Source: Paulownia fortunei (taxonomy: Eukaryota > Streptophyta > Magnoliopsida > Lamiales > Paulowniaceae). From it: 64,000 nucleotides of DNA. The DNA lies in contig CM033105.1 of NCBI GenBank assembly GCA_019321725.1, positions 15,903,861 through 15,967,860 of the forward strand, given 5' to 3'. The notes under the pieces are model-generated. The model was not told the DNA's origin, ran no database searches, and worked only from the letters and a program-made list of their open reading frames with translations. Shown here in pieces: positions 11,649 through 24,813 of this stretch. Numbering within the stretch: position 1 is the first letter of the stretch; each line of letters begins with the position of its first letter. Position numbers and translations under genes: made by a program.

Positions 11649-12735
11649 ATGGTGAGAACAAGGGGTGAAAGTAGTAATGGAGCCAGAATCCTAAGAGATG
11701 AGACACATGTTCCAAATAATGATCGTGATGTTATCATTAATCAACTTACAGAGCTTGTTGAACAACAATCAGAACAAACTCGACAACTTATCTAGTAGAG
11801 GGATATATATGGACAACCAAGGACTGAAATGGTTCAACCACAACCCCGAGTAGAATAGGTGAAGATAGTTAGGGAAAGATTCAAAAAACTTAACCCACCG
11901 GTGTTTGAAGATGCATTAGATGCTACAGCTATAGAAGATTGGTTGAGAACTCTTGAAAACATGTTTTTAGTATAGTAGAGTTTCATAAGAAGAGAAAGTG
12001 ATATGTGCATCCTTTATACTTCGATGCAGTGCTAGACATTGGTGAGATACAATGAGGAGCATCGGAGACACTACTGTCATGACTTATGATAGATTTAAAG
12101 AGTTATTTCTAAATAAACACTTCACATCTCTAGTTCGTGCTATAAAGATGAATGAATTTATATAGCTACGGCAGGAAACTATGACAGTTGAAGAATATAT
12201 TTATAAGTTTGAACATCTATCCAGATTTACCACACATATGGTGAACACTGATGCATTGAAAGTTGAAAGATTTCTTGAAGACTTGAGACCAGAGCTATAT
12301 AGAGATATAAATATAGTAGGAATCCAATGAGTGACATACTCACAAATTGCTGAGAGAGCTTTAGTGGCAAAACAAGCTAAACTTAAAATTTCCTGCACTC
12401 AGGAGATTTAACACCAATTTAAGCAAGGACAGGGAAAATGATGGGTAGAAAATGAAAAGAAGAGACCATTTCAAATGCATAATCAAAATCTAAATTCCAA
12501 CCAAGATAAGGGTAACAATAGTGGGAGCAGGGTTACAAAGATTGATCTAGGCAAAACACCGATGTCATAATCTTCTTGTCCTAAATATGGTGGTCAACAC
12601 AGTGGAGTCTGCCCAATGGAGACTAGAACTTGCTTTGTGAGTGGGAAGGTTGGACATATTGTCCGAGTATATCCAGATAATCCAAATCCAATAGGACAAA
12701 GAAAAGTATCAGCTAGAGTCTTTACCATCACTAGA
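11649..12735 (+). pseudogene. gag of element 2, heavily mutated
   Basis: It opens at ATG 11649 with the same MVRTRGESS start as element 1. Gag core fragments are recognisable in several frames (for example around 11880-12420), broken by stops. The zinc knuckle near 12630-12680 is degraded: the second Cys reads Ser and the last Cys reads Tyr, so it could not bind zinc normally. Confidence 0.82.
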
Positions 12736-12739
12736 TTAG

Positions 12740-13339
12740 ATGCTAACAGGTAAATTCTCTATTTTTTGTACTCCAACATTTGTATTATTTGATTCTAGAG
12801 CTACACACTCATTTACATCCACCGAGTATATGAAGAGACTGGATAGAGTACCTGATATTATTGAGGTCAGTTACAATGTGATAATTCCTTCTGGAGATTC
12901 AAAACAAACTAACCATGTTTTAAGAGATTGTGTTATTCCTATTGAAAATAGAGAACTCTATGCTGATTTAATTATATTGGTCATGAATGACTATGATATA
13001 ATTTTGGGTATGTATTGGTTGTCAAAGTATCGTGTTACTATAGATTGTCAGAGAAAGATAGTGACTTTTCAACCTCCTGGAGAGAAACCGTTCACTTTTT
13101 TTGGAATCGTAAAAAGCTTTAAATTCTCGATTATATCAGCATTGAAAGCACAATGATAATTGGATAGTAGCTATGAAGGATATTTGGTGAGTGTTATGAG
13201 CATTGAAGAACAATACCATCCGATCTTTAATGAAGTACCAATTGTTCGGGAGTATCCAAAAGTATTTCCTAATGATCTTCTTGGATTACTTCTAGGCTGT
13301 GAGATAGAGTTTATCGTTGAACTAAATCTAGGAACACAT
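12740..13339 (+). pseudogene. Protease region of element 2, cut by an antisense LTR
   Basis: The retropepsin segment reads LFDSRATHSF, so the catalytic Asp-Ser-Gly has become Asp-Ser-Arg and the enzyme would be dead. The flanking sequence matches element 1 protease closely. A stop occurs at 13154-13156 and a second open segment runs from 13160. The coding sequence is interrupted at 13340 by an antisense LTR and resumes at 17499-17503. Confidence 0.87.
13335..13339 (+). repeat. Target site duplication CACAT, left copy
   Basis: CACAT directly precedes the antisense LTR that begins TGTAACACCCC at 13340. An identical CACAT follows the LTR at 17499-17503. Five-base duplications are normal for LTR retrotransposons. 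Confidence 0.92.
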
Positions 13340-16300
13340 TGTAACACCCCTACCACTAAATATAGATATTGATATAACAATAATTTTAATAAGGTAGCAC
13401 ATGTGTTTAAAAAATACAATACCCATGACAGTCACGCTATTCTCAAACTTATTTACTATAAAATTTTAAGAGTTATATAGGACATGACATCCCAAAGTTA
13501 TAATACAATAGACTCAAAAATCAAAATAATAGCCTATACTTTCGAAATAAGTAAGGACATTTTTCATCTTGTAACCCTTTATTATAAAGAATAATTTACA
13601 CAATAATAATGATTCTAAAAATTAGAATATACCCATAAGACAACCCAACATATTATCATTCATGTACAGTGATCCTTAAAAGCCCGTAGGAGCTCCAACA
13701 ACCAGCCCAATAAGCTTCAAAGTCTCAGGTATCACCATACTTACCTACAATGGATGAACTACGTGAGCTAACGCTCAGTAAGTGAAAATCATGCATGCTG
13801 AAGAGATAATCCAATATATTTGTGATATATTTCTAGAAGATCATGATAAAAATGCAAACTCATACATAAAAAATAGTTCATTCAAAGTTATTTTCCATCA
13901 TTAGGCCATTGGCCCACCTACTATGTACCGGATAGTGTTGTCAACAATATCAATAATCACATGGCCATAAACAAATCGACACAGTTCGTGGGTTATATCT
14001 TGGGATCACCAGAGGTCTACCCCCTATGTTCCCTTGTGATCCTCCAGAAGTCTTCCTACCAGTGGCGTCGATAAGGGCACAGTCAAGTGATCCACCCTCT
14101 CGTGACCACCAGAGGCACACCTTCTATCCACCCCTATAATCCTCCAAGAAGTAATACTCGTGGCGCCCTAAAATATCATATCAATAAGCCACACAGGCCT
14201 CGGTACACTAGTAGTGGTCAACCAAAATATTTTCTTTTTGAAAATAATATCATGCATGCAAAACCTCAACTGTGAGAATGTGTTATGCATGCACGTGTAA
14301 ATGTTGATGAATGGCATGCTCAATGACACAACGGATCCCATGTCCCATTATCTAAGCAATGTATGAACTATAAGATCTTTATAATACTCATAATACACTC
14401 ATCAAGACACAAGGATCATATTTAATATAGATAAGACAAGAAATACTATGCCCATGCATTTTAGTTATAAATGGATTTTTACTTACTTTTGATCGGTTGT
14501 GTGTCACTTATAAGTTTCTTAAATATTACTCCCCAACCCTAGATATAAAATAATTTGTAAAAATACAAGATATTAATGACCATCCTCAATTAACAAGTTC
14601 ATTATACCTAATGTAGTATAAAGATTTTGAATCACAATTTAATTAAACAATCTTACCAATTAAAAACTATAACTAAATACAACCTCCTACGCACCTTTGT
14701 CCCATATCTTAAATTTATACTAACTGATGAGTGGAAATTATACCCATAAATTGATCACCATTTGCTTAACTTTTTATTTAGTTTTCGAGATTTTTATGAT
14801 TTTTATTATTGTATTTAGCGTTTATTTTGCAGAGTTGAAGATAAAGGAAGAATGTCATTGGATGCACTAAAAATCTACTTGTTTCAAAAAAAGAAAAAAA
14901 ACTCGTTCGATAAATAGTAGCTCCAGCGCCTAGGCGCTACAACTACTGGACAATGAATTTTATCCAGTGAAGCGCTGCCTGACAGATTTGTGAGGCTAAA
15001 ATTGACATTTTGCTTTGTTTAGGGTATCCCAATCAGATTTTGAAGATCCTAAGAGCCTCTAATGAGGGGGAGGAGGATTTTTGAGACAAAAAGAGAAGGA
15101 AGAAGAGAGTGAAAAAGGAAGAACAAGACAAGAAGAAAGAATTTTGGGGAAGTGGGATGAATTCTTCCAAGCTTGAAGAAAGATATCTACAAGGAAAGAA
15201 AAGCTCATCCTCTTTGAAGTTTGATTTTATTTTCATCTCTTCATTTGAATATGTGTATGAATATTGTTAAGATATTTCTTATTTTCATCATGAACTAATT
15301 TCTATTTCTAGGGTTGTGATATAATCTAATTAGGATTTGTTGAATATTTTTATCAAGTCAATTCTTGATTTATCTATCAAGTTGAGTTTTCTACATTGTT
15401 CTTAATGCTTCCAAATGTATGCTCAACGGATATGAATGCTAGTAATATGTGCCCTCTACCATGCACATATGATCTATGATATTATATATAAATCACACAT
15501 TTATTATGTCTATGCATTGTAGTTGCAAATGAATATTTACTTACATTTGATCGGTTGTGTGTTACTTTTAGGTTTCTTAAGTATTACTCCCCAACCTTAG
15601 ATGTGAAACAATCTGTAAAAATACAAGATATCAATCACCATCCTCAAATAACAAGCTCATTATACCAATGTAGTATAAAGATCTTAAATCTCAATTCAAT
15701 TAAACAACCTTACCATTAATAAATTATAACCAAATACAACCTTCTACGCACTTTTGTTCCACATCTTAAATGTATACTAACCTCACTTGATGTATTTTAA
15801 CTCTTATAATATCCCCCTAAAATTTAGGGATCAAATTAACCACATTTATGTTGGAAAATGTTAATGAACTAAATGGGACAGATTCACAACTTCACATTTT
15901 TTTGCTACCACATTAATTTGCATGATGATTTTAATACCTTTAGACATATTCATTCACTCCCCAATTTTTATCACACTTAGATAACATAAAAAATAATGAA
16001 ACCATGCATATAATGGCTAAAAATTATGGATATAGCATCTCCAGTTTAGCTCCCTTCACAACATACTGAAACAAATTTTTCCTACCATGACAGTTTTGGC
16101 ACTTCATAACATTAATGGTTTTGGCACCCTTAATTTGTATTTAACCACTCCTAAATTTTTACCACACTTAGATAAAATAACAAAGAGACAACCAGGTCAT
16201 AGTTTTGCTAAAAATAATGGATTTAATGCTGTAAAAGCTGTCCTCTTCACATAGGACAGAATCTGAAATTCGATAGGGATAGTTCTGAACATTTATTTAA

Positions 16301-17498
16301 TTGTCATGCCATATTTTAATTCTCAAGCTATCCAAACCTAAATACATAATCTTAACTCCTATATAAATGCATTCATGATGATAAATATAGAATTTACCCA
16401 AGGTTTCTTGCAGATTTTAAGCTCAATAAATTCAGAATCAACATATACACAGATTCTGCCCCTTAGTGGTTCTACTATGCATTTGCAACCACAAATCATT
16501 CTTTTATGCATAATAACCCTATGAATAACCGTTAACACCATCATGAACAAGATAAGAATCTTAATAAATCACAAAACCCTCAAATAATATAAAAATTGAT
16601 GTCAACTGTATATGAACCTCATCTATGCCAGTTTCAGCTTCTACTTGTGATTACTACTTTCTTTTGCTTTCTTTGCCCTTTTTCTATCACTTGGAATCAT
16701 TTAGGACCAGTTTAGAGAGATTTTGATATGAGTTTGGACCCTGAAAATGACTGAAAATGGTTGAGGGTCATGGATAAATGGCTAAGAGTGAAAGAAAGCT
16801 TGAGGTGGCACTTGAGATGCTTGCCTAAGCTTGGTAGCAAGAATGAGGTGGTAGGTTGTGGTATAAATCTGACCTTTCACCCATCTTTCAAGCTTAGATT
16901 AGATGTGTCTTACTATACATTAATTTTATTACATCCTATTTTAATTACCATAAGATACCATAGATAATTTATATGTTAATTTCCTAGCTATTCATTTAAT
17001 TTCTTACTTGATTGTCACTCGATTCTTGAATAATTATCCATATTAAAAATTATATAATCTTATACATAAATGAATATTGTAATATCATCTTTGAATCATA
17101 TTATCTTATGTCCAGTATACCAAATATGCAATTTATCGATATATACTTTTGAAATACCTGGATGAAACCGAATCAAATCGTATAAGCTTACTAGCAATAC
17201 TTTTAACATTTTCAAAATTATAACTTATATATCCCATCTATATCCAATATTGATCAACCTCATTTTTTTTATTTCAATATAAAATCAACTACTTAAATTA
17301 GAAAATTCAATAACTAATATCGTACAAGAGCTTCAGAATTAAGTTTAATATTAAAGAATGTCGTATAAAATGAAATAAATTATGTAATGTTAATAGAAAT
17401 GCATGTAATGTTAATAGAAATGCAAGTAGCATATAAAATTAGCATGTAATTCATGAATTATATTGACTAAGTGAGTAGTGTGAGATTTGGCTATTACA
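13340..17498 (-). mobile_element. Antisense chimeric solo-type LTR inside element 2
   Basis: The plus strand starts TGTAACACCCC and ends GGCTATTACA, the reverse complement of a Tekay LTR that begins TGTAATAGCC. Flanking CACAT repeats show a genuine insertion, and no internal coding region is present, as in a solo LTR. It is 4159 bases long, longer than the other LTRs, because a 0.7 kb foreign segment (14725 to about 15445) sits in it and about 270 bases around that segment occur twice (about 14460-14724 and 15500-15785). The left part resembles element 2 LTRs and the right part element 1 LTRs. Confidence 0.88.
14725..15445. other. Foreign segment inside the antisense LTR, LTR-like left end
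   Basis: It has no counterpart in the other Tekay LTRs here. It begins TGATGAGTGGAAATTATACC, a start reminiscent of some plant Ty3/gypsy Tat/Ogre-type LTRs, but no clear right terminus ending in CA or target duplication is visible, so it may be a truncated LTR. It contains a perfect 14-base palindrome, AGCGCCTAGGCGCT, at 14925-14938 and a purine-rich stretch at about 15060-15200. The class is uncertain. Confidence 0.5.
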
Positions 17499-17503
17499 CA
17501 CAT
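17499..17503 (+). repeat. Target site duplication CACAT, right copy
   Basis: This is identical to 13335-13339. The element 2 coding sequence that stopped at 13339 continues from here, so one copy of CACAT is the original sequence. Confidence 0.92.
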
Positions 17504-18380
17504 CCAATATCTAAAGCTCCATACCGAATGACACCAGGTCAGTTGAAAGAATTGAAGATACAAATACAGAAACTATTGGATAAAGGTTTTATCAAGCCCA
17601 ACTTTTCACCATAGGGTGCACCAGTTCTATTTATACGTAAGAAGGATGATACAATGCAACCATGTATAGACTATCGAGATTTAAATAAAATTACAATCAA
17701 GTATAAGTATCTTTTGCTTAGAATAGAAAATTTATTTGATCAACTCCAAGGTGCATCTATATTTTGAAAAATTGATTTGTGATTTGGGTATCCTCAACTG
17801 AAAATAAAAAAGGATGATGTAGCCAAGACAACATTTAGCACAAGATATGGACATTATGAATTTTTTGTGATGCCATTTGGGTTAACAAATGCTCTAGTAG
17901 CTTTTATAGATTTGATGAATCGGATATTTAAAAATTTTCTTGATAGATTTGCTATTGTGTTTATTGATGATATCCTGATTTACTCTAGCATAAAAGAAGA
18001 GCATGAAGAACATCTAAGAATGGTTTTAGATGTTTTGAAAGAGAAACAACTATATGCAAAATTTAAAAAAGGTGAATTTTGGATTGATCGAGTGGTATTT
18101 CTAGGATATGTAATATTAGGAGTAGAAATATCTATAGATTCAAGTAAAGTAGAAACTATTAATAGTTGATCACAACCTACTAATCCTTTAGAAGTACAAA
18201 GTTTTCTGGGTTTAGCTGTATATTACCGTAGATTTGTGGAGGGATTCTCCAAGATAGCTTCTGCTTTGACACAATTAACTAGAAAATATACGATATTTAG
18301 ATAAACAGATGCTTGTGAGAAAAGTTTTCAGGAATTGAAGAAGAGGTTAACTTCAGCTCCTATTCTTTCTATTCCATCAT
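17504..18380 (+). pseudogene. Reverse transcriptase of element 2
   Basis: It continues the pol reading interrupted at 13339. RT signatures include a degenerate [12 protein letters not shown] motif near 17665, the MPFGLTNA motif near 17870-17890 and FIDD at 17960-17971. An open segment runs 17867-18169. The thumb/connection motif (SFLGLA-YYRRF) follows near 18200. Stops occur at about 17766, 18168 and 18302. Confidence 0.88.
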
Positions 18381-18740
18381 ATACTTGAGGCTTTGTGGTT
18401 TATAGTGATGCTTCGAAAAATGAGTTGGGATGTGTATTGATGCAAAATGGTAAAATAGTTACATATGCATCCAGACAGCTTAAAGAATACGGTTTTTTTT
18501 TCCTACACATGATTATAGCTTGCTCCAGTGGTGTTTGCACTTAAGATATGGAGACATTATTTATATGGTGAACAATGTGAGATATATACTGATCACAAAA
18601 AGTTTAAAATATTTCTTCACCCAAAAAGAGTTAAAAATGTGACAACGAAGATGGTTGAAGTTGGTGAAAGATTATGACTGTGTTATCAACTATCATCCTG
18701 GTAAGGCTAATGTTGTGGCTGATCATTGAGCAGAAAATCA
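18381..18740 (+). pseudogene. RNase H of element 2
   Basis: The YSDASKNELG motif with its catalytic Asp lies near 18400-18430, followed by ASRQLKEYG and a later YTDHK block near 18590. A small T-run insertion near 18493-18500 and several stops disrupt it. It matches element 1 RNase H in order and sequence. Confidence 0.82.
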
Positions 18741-20290
18741 ACACAAAATACCACATCTATAGCTTTGACTCAGAAATTAGAGTTAATGGAGCTACAAAAA
18801 TGAATATAGAGATTGTACAACAGGGATCAGTGGAGGCCAAATTTGTAGCTTTGACACTTCAACTAACTTTGATTAATATAATTCAACAAGGACAATAAGT
18901 TGATGAATATGTTACTAAAATGACAAAAGATAATAATTCAGGATAGTCTTCTGATTTTCAGATATCAGAGAATGGTAATTTTCAATTCCAAAAGAGACTA
19001 TATGTACCTAATGTAGACAACATTCGAAAAGATATTTTTGGTAGAGACACATTCAACGCCATATTTAGTGCATCCAGGAACTACTAAAACGTATAGGGAT
19101 TTGATAGCGCATTACTGGTGGTCAGGTATGAAAAGAGATATTGCTCAATATGTAGAACAATATTTAACATGTCAATAAATAAAGGCAGAACATCAAAGAT
19201 CAATATGTACCTTGCAACCTTTATTTATTCTATAATGGAAATGGAAAAGAATTACTATGGATTTCATATCGAGATTACCCAAAATAGTTAAAGGTCACGA
19301 TGCTATTTGGGTAATCATTGGTAGATTAACTAAGTCTGCTAACTTTTTTCCAATTTGTTCCACCTATTCCATGGACCATTATACACAAATATATACACGA
19401 AGTGGTCAGACTTCATAGTGTACCACTATCTATTATTTCTGATAGAGATTCAAGGTTTTTGTTTATGTTCTGGAAGAGTGTACACAAGGCATTGGGAACA
19501 CAATTATCTTTGAGTACTTCATATCATCCCCAGACTGATGGACAATCAGAGCAAATAATATAAAATTAAAAGATATGCTTAGAGCTTGTGTATTAGATTT
19601 ACATGGTCAATGGAGTAAATTTTTACCTTTAGTTGAATTCTCTTATAATAACAACTATTAATCCACTATTGGAATGACCCCCTGTAAAGCATTATATGGC
19701 AGAAAATGCAGACCTCCAATTCATTGGATGAGGTTAGTGAAAAGAAGCTTTTAGGCCCAAATATGATTTGAGAAATGACATAAGCTGCGACACAAATTCG
19801 TCAACAAATGTAAACTACCTAAAGCCGATAGAAAAGTTATGCAGATCAAAGAAAAAGAATATTAGAATTTGCAGTAGGAGATTAAGTATTTCTGAAGGTA
19901 TCTCCAATGAAGAGGATTATGCAGTTTAGAAAGAAAGAAAAGCTCAGCCCTAGATATATTGGTCTATTTCATATTATTGAATGAATTGGAGATGTTGCTT
20001 ACAAACTCGACCCACCTGGATTAATGTCTCATGTGCATAATGTATTCTTGTATCCATGTTGAGGAAATATATTGCAAATCCATCTCATATTTTGTACAGA
20101 GCTGAAAGCATATTTGAGTTATAAAGAAAAATCTGTAGAGATTCTTTTACGAAAAGTAAAACAACTCAGAAATAAAAAGATCCCATTGGTTAAAGTATAT
20201 TATGAAGAAATCAGTCAACAGAAGAAGCTACTTGGGAAATGGAAGATGATATGAAAGTTAAGTATCCAGAACTCTTTTGATAAGTAAATT
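18741..20290 (+). pseudogene. Integrase and C-terminal tail of element 2
   Basis: An HHCC-like region lies at about 19045-19180. Core motifs are seen around 19255-19330 (the first catalytic Asp is replaced, reading IIGRLTKSA) and 19430-19460 (SDRDSRF), with the motif [11 protein letters not shown] near 19520-19550. The chromodomain-like tail is recognisable at 20070-20280, ending KYPELF-like just before the PPT. Multiple stops show long decay. Confidence 0.85.
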
Positions 20291-20306
20291 TCGATGACGA
20301 AATTTT

Positions 20307-20322
20307 AATAAGAAGGGGAAGA
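20307..20322 (+). other. Polypurine tract of element 2
   Basis: AATAAGAAGGGGAAGA precedes the 3' LTR start TGTAATACC at 20323, matching the position of the element 1 PPT. Confidence 0.83.
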
Positions 20323-23202
20323 TGTAATACCAAAGCCTCACACTACTTAATTGACCAATATGATTCATGCATTACATGCTAATATCTATATAACATCTTA
20401 TATAACATTCTTAATCATTAGACTTCTAATGCTAACACATGATGTTAGTGGTTGAGATCTCATAACCTAATTAAGTAACTCTGCATTTAGATAAGAAAAA
20501 GAATAGATTGGATAATATATTGGATATTCATATGTTATATGTTATAATTTTGAAAGTGTTAAAGGTGTTACTAGTAAGTTTATATGATTCAATTTAATAA
20601 GATCGATGTGTTTTAAGAGTATACATCCATGAATTAACATACTTGGGATATTAGACATGATATAATGTGATTTAAGTGTCATATTATAAGGTCCATATGT
20701 GCATATGATTTTAGAAATACAAACTAGACAATCATTTAAGAATCGAATGTCAATCGATTAGGAGATCGAATGAATGATTAAAAAATTATGGCATAATTTA
20801 TTATCCGATCGTATGACAATTAAAATAAATTATAAATAGGTAAATAAATAATGAAAAATACTAGATTATAGCTGCATAAGGAGTGTATAACATCATATTT
20901 GAATCACCACTTGATATCTCAAGCTTTGCTACCTACCACCTCAACCTTTTTTTATTTTTATCATTGAACCACGACAAAAAATTATTTTTGATCTAATTCA
21001 CATTCCAAACCATCAAATTGAATTTTAGAAGTTGCTCTCAAGTTCTTCCAAGTAAAGAAAAAAAATGAAGAAAGTAAAGGAAAACACCGGAGGAGCAAAT
21101 AGAAACTTAAAATTGTGCATAGGCGAGATTGACTCATGTTTTGATTTCAATTCTTGAATTATTTGAGGGTTTATGATTTTTAAAACTTCTATTATTGTTT
21201 ATAATCGTGTTCGGATATTAGTATGGTCTTATAATTCACAAAAGAAGGATTTTTAGTTATAAAATCACAATTGAAATCACTGGGGACAAAAACTTTATAC
21301 TTGCTGATGTTTATATTTAAAGCTAAATATATGTATAATAACTTAATTAAAACCTATATATTTCACCTTATGTGTGTTTATATATGAGTTTATGTAATGT
21401 ATGTAAGTTTGGAGAGGTTATAAATTAAAATATGGTTTGATATTTAAAGAAACACTCAAAACTGTCATGATATAACTTACAGATTTTATATCGTGATAAG
21501 TGGGCTGGTTTTGCTGAGGTAAACCAGTGGTTTTAGGCAATTTTATATATGGTTACATTGCTCTACATTTAACTAAGTGTTGTAAAAATTTGGGAGTGAT
21601 TAGATATGCTTATTGATGTGAAGATTATCATACAACTAAATTGGACAACAAGAAAATATGAAAATGTGAATATGTCCTATTTGATAACTTAACATATTTC
21701 AACCTAAACATATTGCTATTGACTTATTACAATTAGGTACATGCTATTAGAGTTATAATATTTCAATTACATGATGTTTACATGTATCTAAGATAAGAAA
21801 TTAAGGTATTTGTGGGACTATATTGGGTTCTAGTTTGTAAAAGCTTGATTATTACCTAGATAGCTTGGTGTTTAAGATATTAGTATGAGATTTTGTGATT
21901 TCAACTTGCCAAATTGGGAATGGTGCTTGATATTGGGTAATATTACATGCTATTTTACATCTATGGTTAGAGGAAAACAATAAACAAATCTAGACTAAGC
22001 TACCAACCAAGTGAAAGGAAAGCAAAGATCTATTTGCAACTACAATGCATGAACATAGTACGTCTTGAAGTATGTATATATAATTTATTGATGATATTTA
22101 AATTGATTGAATGATAAGTATATTATGTACTTTAAGAGTCTTATGATTTTTGAAATATGTTGACATCAAGATGACTTGCATTTCATATTGAATACACCAT
22201 TCATAGGCATTTACATGTTCATGCATGGCATACGAGTATAGTTGAGGTTCTTGCATGCACGATATGATTTGAGAAATAATTTTCATGAATAAATGTGTTT
22301 ATTGGCCACTACTAGTGTATCGAGGCATGCGAGGCGTGCTTATGTGATATTTTAAGTACCGCAAGTGGGATACTTCTCGGTGGATCACAAGAGAAGATAG
22401 GGGGTGGACATTTGGTGATTATGAGAGTATGGTCTACTTGACTATGCCTTTGTTATGATTGATGCCATGGGTGGGAGACTTCTCGGTGATCATAGGGGTA
22501 GACAGTGGGTATACCTCTGAGGGTCATGGGATGATGGTCCACTCGACTATATTAATCCATTATTGGCCATTTAATTATTGATATTATGCAGAATTCTTTT
22601 CGGTGCATAGTAGGTGGGCCAATGACCCAATAAAATGAAGTGATTTTGAATAAAAACTTTTTGATGTATAAATACTCAAATTTGATATAGTTCTAGCATC
22701 ATATCTTAGAAATGAGTTACATGAGATTTTATATCATACTCTTGGCATGCATGATTTTTACTTATTGAGTGTTAACTCATGTAGTTCATGCATTGTCAGT
22801 GAGCATGGTGAGACTCGAGACCTCTGGTTTACTGGGCTGGCAGTGGGGCTCCTACAGGTTTTTAAAGATCAATGTACTTGGATGACGACCTGTTGGACTA
22901 TTTTATGGGATGTGCTTTTAATTTTACAGTCTATTGTATTATATTAATAACTTCATCATATATATTACTTCAAAACTCCATTGTAAATGAGCATGAGTTT
23001 GTGATGCTTTTGATAGATTTTGTTATTATTCAAATAACTATCTATGTATATATATTATTACAAAATGTGAAAACACTTTACTTTTATCAGTATTTTGTCA
23101 AATTAACTAATTAAAAAAAATTTATACATACACATACATGTACAAATTATGTTGCACAAATTGATTCTATATATGTATATATATTTTTGGGAGGTTTTGA
23201 CA
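20323..23202 (+). repeat. 3' LTR of element 2 (2880 bp)
   Basis: It starts TGTAATACCAAAGCC and ends GGTTTTGACA. It provides the uninterrupted reference for the 5' LTR fragment 9929-11484 and locates the element 1 insertion point (21637 here). Short open frames at 22098-22286 and 22747-23114 are LTR sequence. The right-hand target duplication would be CACCC at 23203-23207; its partner is outside the window. Confidence 0.92.
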
Positions 23203-24739
23203 CACCCCCACCCCGCTCACTGCCTTTTAAATTGTATTGTAGGTTAGATTACTTCCCACTATAGGGAGTGTTAACAAAAAAAAGTGATTAATTTTAAAAT
23301 TATTGATAAGTGGGAAAGAAGCAAAAGTTAAAAATGATTGATAAGCAAAAATCGTTAGTATTAGGAAAAAGAAGTAGAGAACTAAAAAAAGTTGAAATCA
23401 TAGCATTTGGTAAAAAAACAGTTTCACATGAGTTTTTTAATAAAATGACAAAAATATACAAAATACTTTTTGGATTATACAAAAAATTTGAGAGTGAAAA
23501 TATCAAAATAAATTTGTATATATTTACAAAAGTACCAAAAATACTTTTAAAAAAGAAGAAGCACCTCAGTCCTACTTTCATATTTTAATTAAATTAAGTA
23601 AAATGAGAAATAAATATTATTATATGAAAACACTAAAAATTGTAGTTTTTTTTCTTTATCCCGAAGCTGAAAATCACTACCAAAAAAGCCACTGCAAACA
23701 CTCCCTTCAACATTTTCAGAAACTTTCTTCGGACGAGGACTACTACATTAAGATAAAAATTTACTTAAAAAACTGAACAAACAAAATTTGTCCAATCACT
23801 ACCTAACACTAGATTGGAATTGGATAAATGGAAGAAAATGAGTTGTCCGAAAAATCTGAATTTTTGTCAACACAAATGTTGCGTGTGCATAGTTGATAAT
23901 AAAAAATATTATGAAAACTGATGTATACATGTGAATGGCATGGCCCCCCCTCCCATCCAGAAAAGAAAAGATGGAGCCTTTCTGATAAAAGCAGGATTTT
24001 GCGTATCTCATTTGAGTACCTTTCTGTTTTTACATGCACTATTTACCTTTGGCCTGCTTTCTGGATCATTCAAAAATGGACACATGGTGGGTACTACTGT
24101 ACTGGGTATCATTTCAGTATAAACCTTTCTAATTTATTTATTTTTATTATTAAATCGGTTTGATGTTATAGTTTGTGAAGTAGTTATGCATGTAATAGAG
24201 TGGATGTATTTATGGGATTATGGTAAGGGAATTGCTATGCTGTCACTACTACCCTGATTTTATCTATTTAATTAGAAAAAACATATAATATACTAGCTCA
24301 AACCTTATGAGCTTATTTATTTGAGATGATTCGATTCAATATACTAAAATATTAAATTTAATTAAATTTAATATTTTGATAATAATAATTTATGATAAAA
24401 TTATTTTTGATAGATAATTCTCTCCATTTAAGATGGAATTAAATAATCACACCATCTCATTTAAAATATTAAAAATATATTTTGATCGTAATATCTATAA
24501 TTTTAAACTTTATATTATCATTTATATCTAGACTAATTTAAAAAAAAATTAATTAAAAATAAATTAATAAAAAATATAATTATTTATCAAAATACATATT
24601 TGATCAAAATTTTAATCAATATATCTTTAAAATAATAATATATAATATATATAAATTTAATTGAATAATTTAATTTATCTTGCATCTCGTTGCATTTTTA
24701 TCAATATTGTTTCTCCATCCCAACCAAGAAAACGACCCC
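23203..24739. other. Intergenic DNA, no gene recognised
   Basis: Flanking host DNA between element 2 and the defensin gene. Overlapping open frames on both strands at 23300-23588 are A/T-driven low complexity. 24250-24690 is extremely AT-rich with no coding signature. I see nothing assignable to a known family. Confidence 0.6.
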
Positions 24740-24747
24740 TATATATA
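24740..24747 (+). promoter_or_regulatory. Probable TATA box of the defensin gene
   Basis: TATATATA lies about 70 bases upstream of the defensin ATG at 24814, just after an AT-rich tract and followed by a C/T-rich stretch. Spacing suits a plant core promoter with a short 5' leader. Confidence 0.65.
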
Positions 24748-24813
24748 CCCCTTCTAATGTATGATGTATTTGTTAACTCATCCAATAGATTTCAACTCTG
24801 TGTCTGAAAGAAT

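Larger units (their letters stand above)
9929..23202 (+). mobile_element. Older Ty3/gypsy (Tekay/Del-type) element 2, split by nested insertions
   Basis: It has the same layout as element 1: partial 5' LTR, degenerate PBS, gag, protease, RT, RNase H, integrase, PPT, and complete 3' LTR. In the 115 bases compared by eye at 9929 and 21637, its LTRs differ at about 15 percent of sites, against about 1 percent for element 1, so it is clearly older. Element 1 lies in its 5' LTR, and an antisense solo-type LTR occupies 13340-17498 inside pol. The coding region has many stops and frameshifts. Confidence 0.93.

Noticed and set aside
23300..23588. Overlapping open frames of about 92 codons on both strands
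   Set aside because: Lys/Phe-rich mirror frames caused by A/T-rich sequence; no family signature.
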